A stretch of DNA of 64,000 nucleotides, taken from contig NZ_AMBZ01000002.1 of assembly GCF_000293805.1 (NCBI RefSeq), positions 725,001-789,000 of the forward strand. Reading direction: 5' to 3'. The DNA is from Paenibacillus alvei DSM 29. GTDB taxonomy: Bacteria; Bacillota; Bacilli; Paenibacillales; Paenibacillaceae. Under the pieces are notes generated by a model. That model was not told the origin of the DNA. It saw only the letters and a program-made list of their open reading frames with translations, and searched no databases. A program made the position numbers and the translations under genes. This document shows positions 39,172-47,103 of this stretch, piece after piece (within the stretch, counting starts at the first letter, position 1; each line of letters opens with the position of its first letter).

Positions 39172-40536
39172 TTATTTTTCAGATATTTTGTTTTTTGCTT
39201 TTTGCAGTGCTTCTTGTCCCTTCACTTCCAACACGGCTATCGCTTCCTCAACGGTCTGCCTATCATCGATAATCGCTTGCAATTCCTCTGACAAGACAGG
39301 TTGGAATAATTGATTGAACTCTTTATACGCGGCTGTACTGCCTAGAGATTCCTCGAAAGAAGGTGCTTTTTTGGGCGTAAGCAAATAAAAAGGTTCCGAG
39401 CTTTTGCCTTCAATATCTTGGAGCAAGCCAGGGCGTGCCGGCAATTTTCCGTTTACCGTCCGCGATGCGGACATAGCCATGTCCGCGCTATTTACGAACT
39501 TGACGAACTCCCATGCCGCCTGCTTATTTGACGAGTCTCCGGCTATCGCAAAAATTTCCGGGACATGCACATTTGCCGATTCATCTGGGGAGGAAGAAGC
39601 AACAGGCATAGTAACGATATCCCATTCGAACGATTTCGATGCTTTGTCGAAGAGAGCGCGTGCTTTCAATTCTTTCGCAAGCCAAGGTCCATTGAGTGTC
39701 ATCGCAGCTTGACCTCTAAAAAAGCCTTCGATCATCTCTTCGCTAGTTCGATTTGAAGCCTGCAGATAGATATATTTATCGCGTATGGCGTCTGTTACAA
39801 GTTTTATTGCTTCTCTCCAACCGTCCGAGTTGATAAGCAGCTTGTCTGTCTTTGCATCGAGTAATCGTAACTCGGAGGAAGACACGACCTGCTGTAACAT
39901 GTGCTCCACACCGTAGTCCTGATATAATCCAACTACTGTCTTTTCGCCAGTGCTCGTATTGGTGAATCTTCTCGATAACTCAAACAATTGCTTCCAGGTC
40001 ATCTTGTTCGTCGGCACATCAATCTGATGCTGCTTGAACAAATCTCGGTTAAAATACAGGACATCTGCGTAAAAATACGGGGCTAATCCGTATAGCTTGC
40101 CGTCTCCTTTCCCCCTAATCATCTCGATAAGTCCGGGAGAAATTGCGTCGATATCGAACTTGTCCTTTGCAATCATAGTTTCGATGTCGTACAGCAGCCC
40201 CTGACGCGCATAATCTTCGAACAAATTCTCGTTTAGCAGCAGCACATCAGGCTTATGTGCCTCAATTAATTTCTTTAATTCTACATGGTAGTCCCAAGCG
40301 CCGTTTTGCTCGCGATTTACGTGCACGTTATTCATGTTGATGACATCAAATTCGATTTTTGGATACTTCATCTTGAAGAGATTCCCGTAATCGTTATAGA
40401 ACGACGGTTCATCATAGTACATGACTTTGATTTTTCCACTTTCCAATATCTCATTTTGTTTTTGTTCTCCGTAACAACCGCTTAGTAAAGACATGACAAT
40501 GATCAGTGCAATTCCACGCTTCCACTTCTTTTTCAT
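39172..40536 (-). CDS. extracellular solute-binding lipoprotein (sugar-type ABC importer)
   Basis: The 454-residue lipoprotein has signal and lipobox LLSGC soon after MKKKWKRG. The family 1 binding-protein fold follows (KIKVMYYDEPSFYNDYGNLF, FFRGQAAMTLNGPWLAKELK, KQAAWEFVKFVNSADMAMSAS). Such proteins usually capture oligosaccharides, but no permease or ATPase gene is adjacent, so it is an orphan. The ATG at 40536 follows AAGGAGAG; the frame stays open far upstream without a site. Ligand unknown. Confidence 0.88.
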   Translation of the reverse strand: MKKKWKRGIALIIVMSLLSGCYGEQKQNEILESGKIKVMYYDEPSFYNDYGNLFKMKYPKIEFDVINMNNVHVNREQNGAWDYHVELKKLIEAHKPDVLLLNENLFEDYARQGLLYDIETMIAKDKFDIDAISPGLIEMIRGKGDGKLYGLAPYFYADVLYFNRDLFKQHQIDVPTNKMTWKQLFELSRRFTNTSTGEKTVVGLYQDYGVEHMLQQVVSSSELRLLDAKTDKLLINSDGWREAIKLVTDAIRDKYIYLQASNRTSEEMIEGFFRGQAAMTLNGPWLAKELKARALFDKASKSFEWDIVTMPVASSSPDESANVHVPEIFAIAGDSSNKQAAWEFVKFVNSADMAMSASRTVNGKLPARPGLLQDIEGKSSEPFYLLTPKKAPSFEESLGSTAAYKEFNQLFQPVLSEELQAIIDDRQTVEEAIAVLEVKGQEALQKAKNKISEK

Positions 40537-40739
40537 GCTATCTCTCCTTTTCTGCTTATACAACGGACAGACATGCTGTTTTGTGACGGGGCTGCCAAAA
40601 TTAAGGCTTGGGAAAGTCGTTGATTTTAAAAAGTGCCCTTTATATAAAGAAGCGGTCAGCATTCCGAATACTGCCACTTAATTTCTGACATTTGTCATAT
40701 GCAGTTGATGACATCGTACACTAATTGGTTCAACTACGA

Positions 40740-40773
40740 CTGCCGTACAATACTTACATAAGCAATACGGCAG
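40740..40773. promoter_or_regulatory. inverted repeat and -10 in front of the ABC/two-component operon
   Basis: CTGCCGTA (40740-40747) and TACGGCAG (40766-40773) are perfect inverted arms. The -10-like TACAAT (40746-40751) overlaps the left arm. A TTGGTT lies 15 bp before. The repeat is a candidate site for the operon's own response regulator. Confidence 0.45.
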
Positions 40774-40828
40774 GTGAACAATCAGCGCTTACAATACAGC
40801 AAAAAAGAAAAGTAAAGGATGATCATAG

Positions 40829-41737
40829 ATGACATACGCAATCGAATGTACCAACCTTGTAAAGCAATTTGGCGGCTTTCGCGCTGTAAACAATATCGAT
40901 CTCCGCTTTGAGCGTGGACAGATTAGTGCACTGCTTGGCCCGAACGGTGCGGGCAAGACAACGACGATTTCCATGATCCTTGGATTGCAAAAGCCGACAT
41001 CAGGGGAGATCAAGGTGCTTGGCCAACCTGCGGGGACGAAAGAACTTCGGCAGCGGGTAGGTGCCCTCATGCAGGATGTAAAGGCGGCGGACGGCTTGAA
41101 TGTTGCGGAGGTATTAAATTTGTTCCGGAGTTACTATCGCAACCCGCTTCCGCTATCCAGACTGCTCGACCTATCGGGTCTGCATGCAGAAGCCAAGCGG
41201 CGCGCATCCTCGCTATCCGGCGGACAGCGTCGAAGATTGGCCTTCGCACAAAGCCTGGCCGGCAATCCCGAGCTTGTCCTGCTCGACGAACCGACGGTCG
41301 GCATGGACGTAGAAGCACGCGATCGCTTCTGGGATACGGTTCGCGCTCTGTCGAACGACGGACGTACCGTTGTGCTTACGACACATGACTTGGAAGAAGC
41401 TGATGCAGTATCTGACCATATCGCCATCATTGCAGGAGGGGCGGTAGCGGCCAGCGGAACCTCACAACAGCTCAAGGCGCAAACGACACTGCGGACAGTG
41501 TCCTTCAGCTTACAAGTCGAACAGCAGGACGAGGCGCTCATGCAGCTTCCGGGTGTCGTGAAGGTAGAACGTGCATCGGGTAAGATTCGTATCCACGTTC
41601 GGAATACAGATGAGGTATTATCCGCGTTGATGCAATCCGGCTGGGGCGTACGTGATATTGATATCCAATCGGCTAAGCTTGAAGATGCCTTCCGTACAAT
41701 TACAAAATCGCATGAAGCTGCACGTGAAATTATATAA
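40829..41737 (+). CDS. ABC transporter ATP-binding protein (YvfR-like)
   Basis: The ATPase half of a drug- or lipid-exporting ABC-2 transporter. Walker A is GPNGAGKTTT, the signature SSLSGGQRRRLAFAQSL, Walker B LVLLDEPTVGMD and switch TTHDLEEAD. The C-terminal 80 residues are the extra domain seen in DrrA/NatA-type ATPases. It is followed by permease, kinase and regulator genes in the order of Bacillus subtilis yvfR-yvfS-yvfT-yvfU. Length is 302 residues. Substrate unknown; relatives handle antimicrobials. Confidence 0.93.
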   Translation: MTYAIECTNLVKQFGGFRAVNNIDLRFERGQISALLGPNGAGKTTTISMILGLQKPTSGEIKVLGQPAGTKELRQRVGALMQDVKAADGLNVAEVLNLFRSYYRNPLPLSRLLDLSGLHAEAKRRASSLSGGQRRRLAFAQSLAGNPELVLLDEPTVGMDVEARDRFWDTVRALSNDGRTVVLTTHDLEEADAVSDHIAIIAGGAVAASGTSQQLKAQTTLRTVSFSLQVEQQDEALMQLPGVVKVERASGKIRIHVRNTDEVLSALMQSGWGVRDIDIQSAKLEDAFRTITKSHEAAREII

Positions 41738-41826
41738 CTGTCTACGGTCTACAAATAAACGGATTAGGGAAGAGAGTTTCCCCTCACATATCGAAAAATC
41801 GAATCATTTATCAGGAGGAATTATTA

Positions 41827-42561
41827 ATGTTGCAAGCTCAAATCAAAGCAGAGAGTCTGCGAATTATGCGCAGTCCATTCTTCTTACTATTCTCGCTTGG
41901 CATGCCAATCGCTTTTTATTTCTTGTTTGCTAGTTTAAATGGTGCATCGAAGTCTATTGAATCAACGACATATGGGGCCTTTTCGTTAATGTCGATGACT
42001 GCATTCAGCCTGATCGGCACGGCAATGAGCCAGTTCGGCATTCGCTTAGCATACGAGCGTCGTGACGGATGGACGCGTTTGCTTCGCCTAACACCGCTCT
42101 CTCCATCGGTATGGATCGGAGCTAAGATCGTATCGCATATGCTGGTGCATATGCTGGTCATTCTGATTATTTTCCCTGCTGCCTACTTTGCCTATCATAT
42201 TGAGCTTACTGCTGTACAATGGATGACATGCGGATTGTGGCTGTGGCTTGGAAGCATTCCATTCCTCGCGATCGGCTCGCTTCTTGGAACGATGAAGAGC
42301 GCTGACGCATCCATTGCGGTTGCTAATATTTTGCTCATGGGTTTTGCCATCATGGGGGGCTTGTGGATGCCGCTGAAGACATTGCCGGGCTGGATGCAGG
42401 CAATTGGGGAATGGCTGCCATCCTACCGTTATGCACATGGTGCATGGAATATGCTTGCTGGCAGTAGTCCTGCACTGCTGGATTGGGCTATTCTACTGGG
42501 CTGCGGCATTATCTTCATGGTAATATCGAGTTATATCTTCAACAGACGGGAAGCGATGTAA
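41827..42561 (+). CDS. ABC-2 type permease (YvfS-like)
   Basis: The 244-residue membrane protein has about six helices. It begins with the ABC-2 pattern (IKAESLRIMRSPFFLLFSLGMP) and has a late helix followed by PLKTLPGWMQAIGEWLPSYRYAHG, characteristic of the family. It works with the preceding ATPase. AGGAGG precedes the ATG. The gap to the ATPase gene is 89 bp. Its stop codon abuts the GTG of the kinase. Confidence 0.92.
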   Translation: MLQAQIKAESLRIMRSPFFLLFSLGMPIAFYFLFASLNGASKSIESTTYGAFSLMSMTAFSLIGTAMSQFGIRLAYERRDGWTRLLRLTPLSPSVWIGAKIVSHMLVHMLVILIIFPAAYFAYHIELTAVQWMTCGLWLWLGSIPFLAIGSLLGTMKSADASIAVANILLMGFAIMGGLWMPLKTLPGWMQAIGEWLPSYRYAHGAWNMLAGSSPALLDWAILLGCGIIFMVISSYIFNRREAM

Positions 42562-43743
42562 GTGAACGTAGGTAAGAAGAGATTATTTCCCGAAAAAGAG
42601 GGGGTAGAGCCTTATATCTCCCTTGCCAACTTATGTGTGCCTATTTTTTTCCTGCTGCGTGAAACCTCTGCCAAGTTTTGGCTGGGGTTCACGCTGCTTC
42701 TGTTTCTCGTGATCGCATTTTGGCTGCAGTACCATTATGAGAAGCAGGTATTGCTATGGTTGACTGTTCAGGTTGTGATTATTCTCATGTTTATCCTATT
42801 CTATCACCCTATGTATGCTTATATGGTGTTTATGATCGCACAGATGATAAGCAAGCAAAAAACAACAGTTATTTTGGGTATAGCTGCTGTCATGACAGTA
42901 GGCATTATAATAGGGTTATTTCAACGCTTGGATACCATAACCGTATGGTCTTCCCTGCATACGCTGTTGTTGCCGCCTTTGTTCGGTATCCTATTCATGC
43001 CGTTCATCATGCAGGCAGCAGGGCAGTACAAGCAGATGGCGGAACGATTGCAGGCTGCTACGTCACAGCTTGAGCGAATGGCACAGCAGGAAGAGAGACA
43101 GCGCATTGCGCGGGAATTGCATGATACACTTGGACATACGTTGTCTTTAATTACGCTGAAGAGTGAAGTGACAGAAAAGCTGATTACACGTAATCCGGAG
43201 CGGGCAATTGCAGAAGCGAGGGAAATTCGGGAAACCTCGCGTGCGGCGTTGAAGCAGATGCGTCAGCTCGTAACTGAGATGAAGATCGTTAAGCTTGCAG
43301 AGGAATACGAACATGGCAGACAACTTTGCGCAGCTGCAGGAATAGAACTGAGCTTTCAGGAACGTGGAGAGGGTATCGCCCAACCTGCTACAGTCTCAAC
43401 TATGGTATCCCGATTGCCGCTGTCGGCTCTGCAGGAAACGATTCTAGCCATGTGCTTTCGGGAAACGTTAACGAATGTTGTGAGGCACAGCCAAGCCAAG
43501 TGCTGTACTGTATTGCTTGAAGTTGAGGAGTCCTTAGTACGATTGAATATTGCAGATAACGGTGTAGGTATTAATGAGCATCAGCTTAAGCAATCAAGTG
43601 GGACGGGCATGGCAGGTCTCAGGCAGCGTCTGCAGCTTGTAGATGGAACACTTGTGGTAGATTCCGCCCCTCACAAAGGGACGGCATTATCGTTAGTTAT
43701 ACCTCGCGTTATTCGTGATGGGAAGGAGAGAGAAGGGCAATGA
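42562..43743 (+). CDS. sensor histidine kinase, DesK/NarX type (YvfT-like)
   Basis: The 393-residue kinase has about five membrane helices in the first 155 residues, a HisKA_3 dimerisation helix with His187 in RIARELHDTLGHTLSLI, and an ATPase domain (CFRETLTNVVRHSQA, IADNGVGI, GTGMAGLRQRL). It probably senses a membrane-active compound and controls the linked exporter. The GTG start directly follows the permease stop codon, and its last four bases overlap the regulator gene. Confidence 0.92.
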   Translation: MNVGKKRLFPEKEGVEPYISLANLCVPIFFLLRETSAKFWLGFTLLLFLVIAFWLQYHYEKQVLLWLTVQVVIILMFILFYHPMYAYMVFMIAQMISKQKTTVILGIAAVMTVGIIIGLFQRLDTITVWSSLHTLLLPPLFGILFMPFIMQAAGQYKQMAERLQAATSQLERMAQQEERQRIARELHDTLGHTLSLITLKSEVTEKLITRNPERAIAEAREIRETSRAALKQMRQLVTEMKIVKLAEEYEHGRQLCAAAGIELSFQERGEGIAQPATVSTMVSRLPLSALQETILAMCFRETLTNVVRHSQAKCCTVLLEVEESLVRLNIADNGVGINEHQLKQSSGTGMAGLRQRLQLVDGTLVVDSAPHKGTALSLVIPRVIRDGKEREGQ

Positions 43744-44345
43744 TCCGAGTAATACTTGGAGAAGATCAGCAGATGCTGCGCAGTGCATTAGCCACCTTAT
43801 TGTCCCTTGAAGGTGATATCGAAGTGGTTGGTCAAGCGGAGAATGGAAAAGTTGCGCTGGAATTAATAGAGGAGCTGCATCCCGATATTGCTGTATTGGA
43901 TATTGAAATGCCGCTCATGACGGGGCTGGATGTTGCGGATGCGGTCAAGAAAAAAGGATGGGCATGCCGAATCATTATGCTGACAACATTTGCTCGCTCG
44001 GGCTATCTCCAGCGTGCAATGGCATCCAGTGTAGGGGGGTATTTACTTAAGGACAGCCCAAGTGATGAATTGTCGGATGCCATTCGCAAAGTATACGCGG
44101 GCAAGCGGGTGATGAGTCCCGAATTGACACTAGCGGCTTGGGAGGATCCTTGCCCTTTGTCTCCAAGGGAGAAGGAAGTGCTGAAACTTGCAGAAGAAGG
44201 GCAGTCCATGCAGGATATTAGTGCAAAGTTGTTCTTGTCCTACGGAACGGTACGCAATTATATGTCAGATGCGCTCAGTAAAGTCGGAGCGGGCACGCGA
44301 ATTGAGGCCATTCGAATTGCGCGGGAAAAAGGCTGGCTGGACTAA
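43740..44345 (+). CDS. NarL/FixJ-type response regulator (YvfU-like)
   Basis: The 201-residue protein has a receiver domain with phospho-acceptor Asp54 (IAVLDIEMPLMTG). A C-terminal LuxR-type helix-turn-helix follows (LSPREKEVLKLAEEGQSMQD, LFLSYGTVRNYMSDALSKVGAGTR). It overlaps the kinase by ATGA. It presumably activates the upstream ABC genes through the inverted repeat at 40740-40773. Confidence 0.94.
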   Translation: MIRVILGEDQQMLRSALATLLSLEGDIEVVGQAENGKVALELIEELHPDIAVLDIEMPLMTGLDVADAVKKKGWACRIIMLTTFARSGYLQRAMASSVGGYLLKDSPSDELSDAIRKVYAGKRVMSPELTLAAWEDPCPLSPREKEVLKLAEEGQSMQDISAKLFLSYGTVRNYMSDALSKVGAGTRIEAIRIAREKGWLD

Positions 44346-44516
44346 ATAAACAACTGGATGTACAAGATACAGGGCGGCGTGGACGTGAGACGTTTCCTGC
44401 AAGTCTTGTCTTATTCAGGTGTGACCCACCATAAACGAATATTTAGCTCATTTTCAGTTTCATTTCAGGATTAACGAACATACTATAGCCATCCCTTACA
44501 TAAGGAGGTGGAACCA

Positions 44517-45038
44517 ATGAAACGCAATTCAACCGTAGCAGCATGGACATGTCTGATGCTTCTGTTGATGGCATCGCCTGCAGCAGCGCAAAGCAGCAAT
44601 GGGGAAAATGCTGTGTCAGATAAGGCCAAAGGCCAGACTGCCGTAAGTGTAGCCGCAACGAAGGTAGGACAGTCCAATGCGAAGCAGCAGGATTCGGAGA
44701 CAGACAAGCAGTTAGAGCAGATACAAGCTCAGATGAAAGAGCTCCGTACAGAAATGAAACAGCTTCATGAGAAAAAGGTTCAATTGCTCGCCAAGAAGCA
44801 TGGCATTTCGACAGAAGGGAAAAGCAGCAAGCAAATTCGTCAGGAACTGCGTGAGAAATTGGGCATAAAAGGACGACTGTTCCACGAGAAACATCACGAT
44901 AACGGGAAGCCTGTCGAGGATCGTCAAACGCAGCTTCAGCATGAGGAAGAAAAGCATAAGGCAGCAGCAGACGCAGATGGGCTCACACCAGAAGAGATAA
45001 AGGCGAAATTCCAAGAATTAAACGGGTCAGCCAAATAA
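44517..45038 (+). CDS. secreted coiled-coil protein, unknown function
   Basis: The 173-residue protein has a cleavable signal peptide (AAWTCLMLLLMASPAAAQ) and then a hydrophilic, Lys/Gln/Glu-rich body. A probable coiled coil runs through QLEQIQAQMKELRTEMKQLH. I do not recognise a family. AGGAGGTG precedes the ATG at 44517 by about nine bases. It lies 170 bp after the response regulator, so it could be a target of that system, but I see no direct evidence. Confidence 0.72.
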   Translation: MKRNSTVAAWTCLMLLLMASPAAAQSSNGENAVSDKAKGQTAVSVAATKVGQSNAKQQDSETDKQLEQIQAQMKELRTEMKQLHEKKVQLLAKKHGISTEGKSSKQIRQELREKLGIKGRLFHEKHHDNGKPVEDRQTQLQHEEEKHKAAADADGLTPEEIKAKFQELNGSAK

Positions 45039-45086
45039 GTGTGCAGCGCCGATACAAGTATGCTGAATATCCAGATTTTAAATATT

Positions 45087-45112
45087 GGGACATGCGCGGC
45101 AGCGTATGTCCC
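45087..45112 (+). terminator. possible terminator after the coiled-coil gene
   Basis: GGGACATGCGC and GCGTATGTCCC pair with one G-U around a short loop. The following sequence (TGTGTTATAT) is only moderately T-rich. Confidence 0.4.
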
Positions 45113-45255
45113 TGTGTTATATAGGCTAGGAAATTGTGCAGAAACCAAAAGGTAATGATTTCGTAAATATATATAGAAGCATGAATCATTGGCATGCAGA
45201 GCTGCATAGGATAAAGGAGCCGAAATGTTACGGATGCGAGGGGATTAAATGAAAC

Positions 45256-45293
45256 AACCCGACGAAAAGGCGCGTAGCGCTTCTCATCGGGTT
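45256..45293 (-). terminator. terminator of the NlpC/P60 gene
   Basis: On the minus strand AACCCGATGAGAAGCGC pairs with GCGCCTTTTCGTCGGGTT imperfectly, followed by GTTTCATTT. Confidence 0.6.
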
Positions 45294-45336
45294 ATGCAGT
45301 CGTTCAATAATATTAAGAGTGCAGGAAACTAGTAAG

Positions 45337-45816
45337 CTATTTATCGTCTGTAGCAATAGACGAAAAGTCATTCTCGCTCAAAACTCGACGAGCACCTACA
45401 TAGCGCTTCTCGTAGTAGTCCATGCTTAGGCTGTCGATGCGCGTACCCTTGCTAGTCGAAGCGTGTGCGAATTTGTTATCGCCTACGTAAATACCGACAT
45501 GAGATACACCGTTGCCGCCGCTTGTGTCAAAGAAAACTAGGTCTCCTGGACGAAGCTCGTCTTTGCTTACTTTGTCGCCAGAGTCGAATTGCGACGAAGA
45601 TGTGCGAGGGAGATCAATTTCGAACTTTTTGAACACGTACTTGGTAAATCCAGAGCAATCAAAGCCACTCGTTGATGTTCCACCATACTTGTACGAAATG
45701 CCTAGCAAACCGTCAATCGTGTTGTCCATTTTGGATGCTGCGAATGTGCTTCCCGCTCCGAGCGATGTAAACAAAACGCTCAGCCCGAGTACCGCTGTAA
45801 CTAGCTTCTTCTTCAA
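45337..45816 (-). CDS. NlpC/P60 peptidoglycan hydrolase
   Basis: A secreted cell-wall endopeptidase of 159 residues: signal peptide to about AAS, then a single catalytic domain. Cys54 lies in FDCSGFTKYVF, His106 in GVSHVGIYVG and a third polar residue near His118 (KFAHAS). There are no SH3 or LysM domains. The start is TTG at 45816 with AAGGAG about eight bases upstream. The leader carries a c-di-AMP-type riboswitch, consistent with c-di-AMP control of wall hydrolases in Bacillota. Confidence 0.93.
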   Translation of the reverse strand: MKKKLVTAVLGLSVLFTSLGAGSTFAASKMDNTIDGLLGISYKYGGTSTSGFDCSGFTKYVFKKFEIDLPRTSSSQFDSGDKVSKDELRPGDLVFFDTSGGNGVSHVGIYVGDNKFAHASTSKGTRIDSLSMDYYEKRYVGARRVLSENDFSSIATDDK

Positions 45817-45833
45817 AGGGAAAGCTCCTTCCG

Positions 45834-45970
45834 TGCCTGCGAGGTTAGCTGGAGGGTTCGGTTGAAGGACCCCTATGATCCCTGTGTTTCAAGATCAATT
45901 CACCCGTAAAAACTGGTTCCCCCGCTTTCCGGACTATCCGGAAATTCGGCAATCTGGTTTTGGGATATGT
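45834..45970 (-). ncRNA. ydaO-type (c-di-AMP) riboswitch
   Basis: On the minus strand the conserved blocks appear in order: TTGCCGAATTTCCGG, GCGGGGGAACC, GGGTGAATT, AGGGATCATAGGGGTCCTTCAACCGAACCC, and AGCTAACCTCGCAGGC. These match the ydaO-yuaA aptamer consensus as I know it. The last block lies about ten bases before the ribosome-binding site. No oligo-T terminator lies between aptamer and start codon. Ends are approximate. Confidence 0.85.
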
Positions 45971-46046
45971 ATTGCTGCGTGCGATAGTAACAATTTTGCA
46001 AGAGTTAGTGCCGCTTTCATGACAAAGTTGTAATAAATCTAGATTT

Positions 46047-46075
46047 ATTGTAACAGACGATTTTTCCTTTGACAA
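46047..46075 (-). promoter_or_regulatory. promoter of the riboswitch / NlpC transcript
   Basis: On the minus strand TTGTCA (46075-46070) and TACAAT (46052-46047) are 17 bp apart with an extended TGT before the -10. Confidence 0.75.
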
Positions 46076-46096
46076 ATATTTTTTGTCCTTGACACG

Positions 46097-46146
46097 AAAA
46101 AACTTGTCAAATCAGCGTTATTTTTCGCTGATAGACAAGTTTTTTA
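46097..46146. terminator. strong bidirectional-type terminator
   Basis: AAACTTGTC pairs with GACAAGTTT and ATCAGCG with CGCTGAT, giving about 17 pairs around a T-rich loop. T runs follow on both strands. It closes the minus-strand M1 peptidase/membrane-protein unit. Confidence 0.8.
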
Positions 46147-46277
46147 TTTTTCTTATGCTGCTGTGCATCATTTCATCGTAACGCCTTGTAACTTTTGTAA
46201 TGTTATCACTTCATGATGTCCTTATTTTCATTCCTATCTATTCATTACTTCTTGATCTATTGCTTCATTTATTTTGT

Positions 46278-47099
46278 TTATTTCATTTGCTGTTCAGCTT
46301 CCTGCCATACCGCATGACGAGCAGATAATCCCCACATTTTCAGCATAGTCATAATTGCAGGCAGCGCCTGTTGAATAATGAGTGCGGTAATGCCTGTGAA
46401 CATTGCGGCAGCGGATGTAGACAGAATGCCTATTCCAATTGTAGTTCCGATAAATATTAGAGATAGCCCGAGGATGGGCAGCAGGCGCCGCGTACCAGCC
46501 GTCACAGAGCGAATTAATGGTGTATCTGATGCGGCACCAAAGTTCAGGAACAGGAAAAGTTGGTGAACGAGCCAGCCGCCAATAAGCCAAGCGATTGCAA
46601 AGGGGGCTATGGCCATAAGCAAGGAAGTAAGAGAATTCGATGTTGACAGTGCATTCGCAGTATAGGGAACGAACCATATGGCAGGGACCGTGATGAGGAG
46701 AACTTCTAACAAATATAGGACAAGCATGGGCTTCCATACAAGCTTGATACCTTGAAAGAAGGCCAGCCCCTGCTGCTTGGGACGTGACATAGCATGGAAT
46801 ACGCCCGCATGAATAAAGGGCGTAAGCAGCAAATGGATGGCGATGAAGCCGATAAGGGCCCAAAAGTATGGCATATAGTCATTTGTCTTCATTAGATGGA
46901 ATTGGCTTTCTGTTAGAAAGAGCTGCTTGCTCATTTCAGTAGGTGCAGGATCTGGGTAGCGGCGCAGGATAGGCGTCACGATTCCATCGACGAAACGGTA
47001 GAGGAAGAACCCCCATAACAGTTGGTACAAAAATAGAATAATCCAAATGTAAATATGATCTTTGCACCAATTCCAGCCTGATCGAACATAGGTTTTCAC
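46278..47099 (-). CDS. polytopic membrane protein, unknown function
   Basis: The 273-residue protein has about six membrane helices, starting after a short Trp-rich N-terminus (GWNWCKDHIYIWIILFLYQL). I do not recognise a family. Its start lies 4 bp after the end of the M1 peptidase gene, so the two are co-transcribed and may work together at the membrane. Confidence 0.8.
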   Translation of the reverse strand: MKTYVRSGWNWCKDHIYIWIILFLYQLLWGFFLYRFVDGIVTPILRRYPDPAPTEMSKQLFLTESQFHLMKTNDYMPYFWALIGFIAIHLLLTPFIHAGVFHAMSRPKQQGLAFFQGIKLVWKPMLVLYLLEVLLITVPAIWFVPYTANALSTSNSLTSLLMAIAPFAIAWLIGGWLVHQLFLFLNFGAASDTPLIRSVTAGTRRLLPILGLSLIFIGTTIGIGILSTSAAAMFTGITALIIQQALPAIMTMLKMWGLSARHAVWQEAEQQMK

Positions 47100-47103
47100 G
47101 CGA

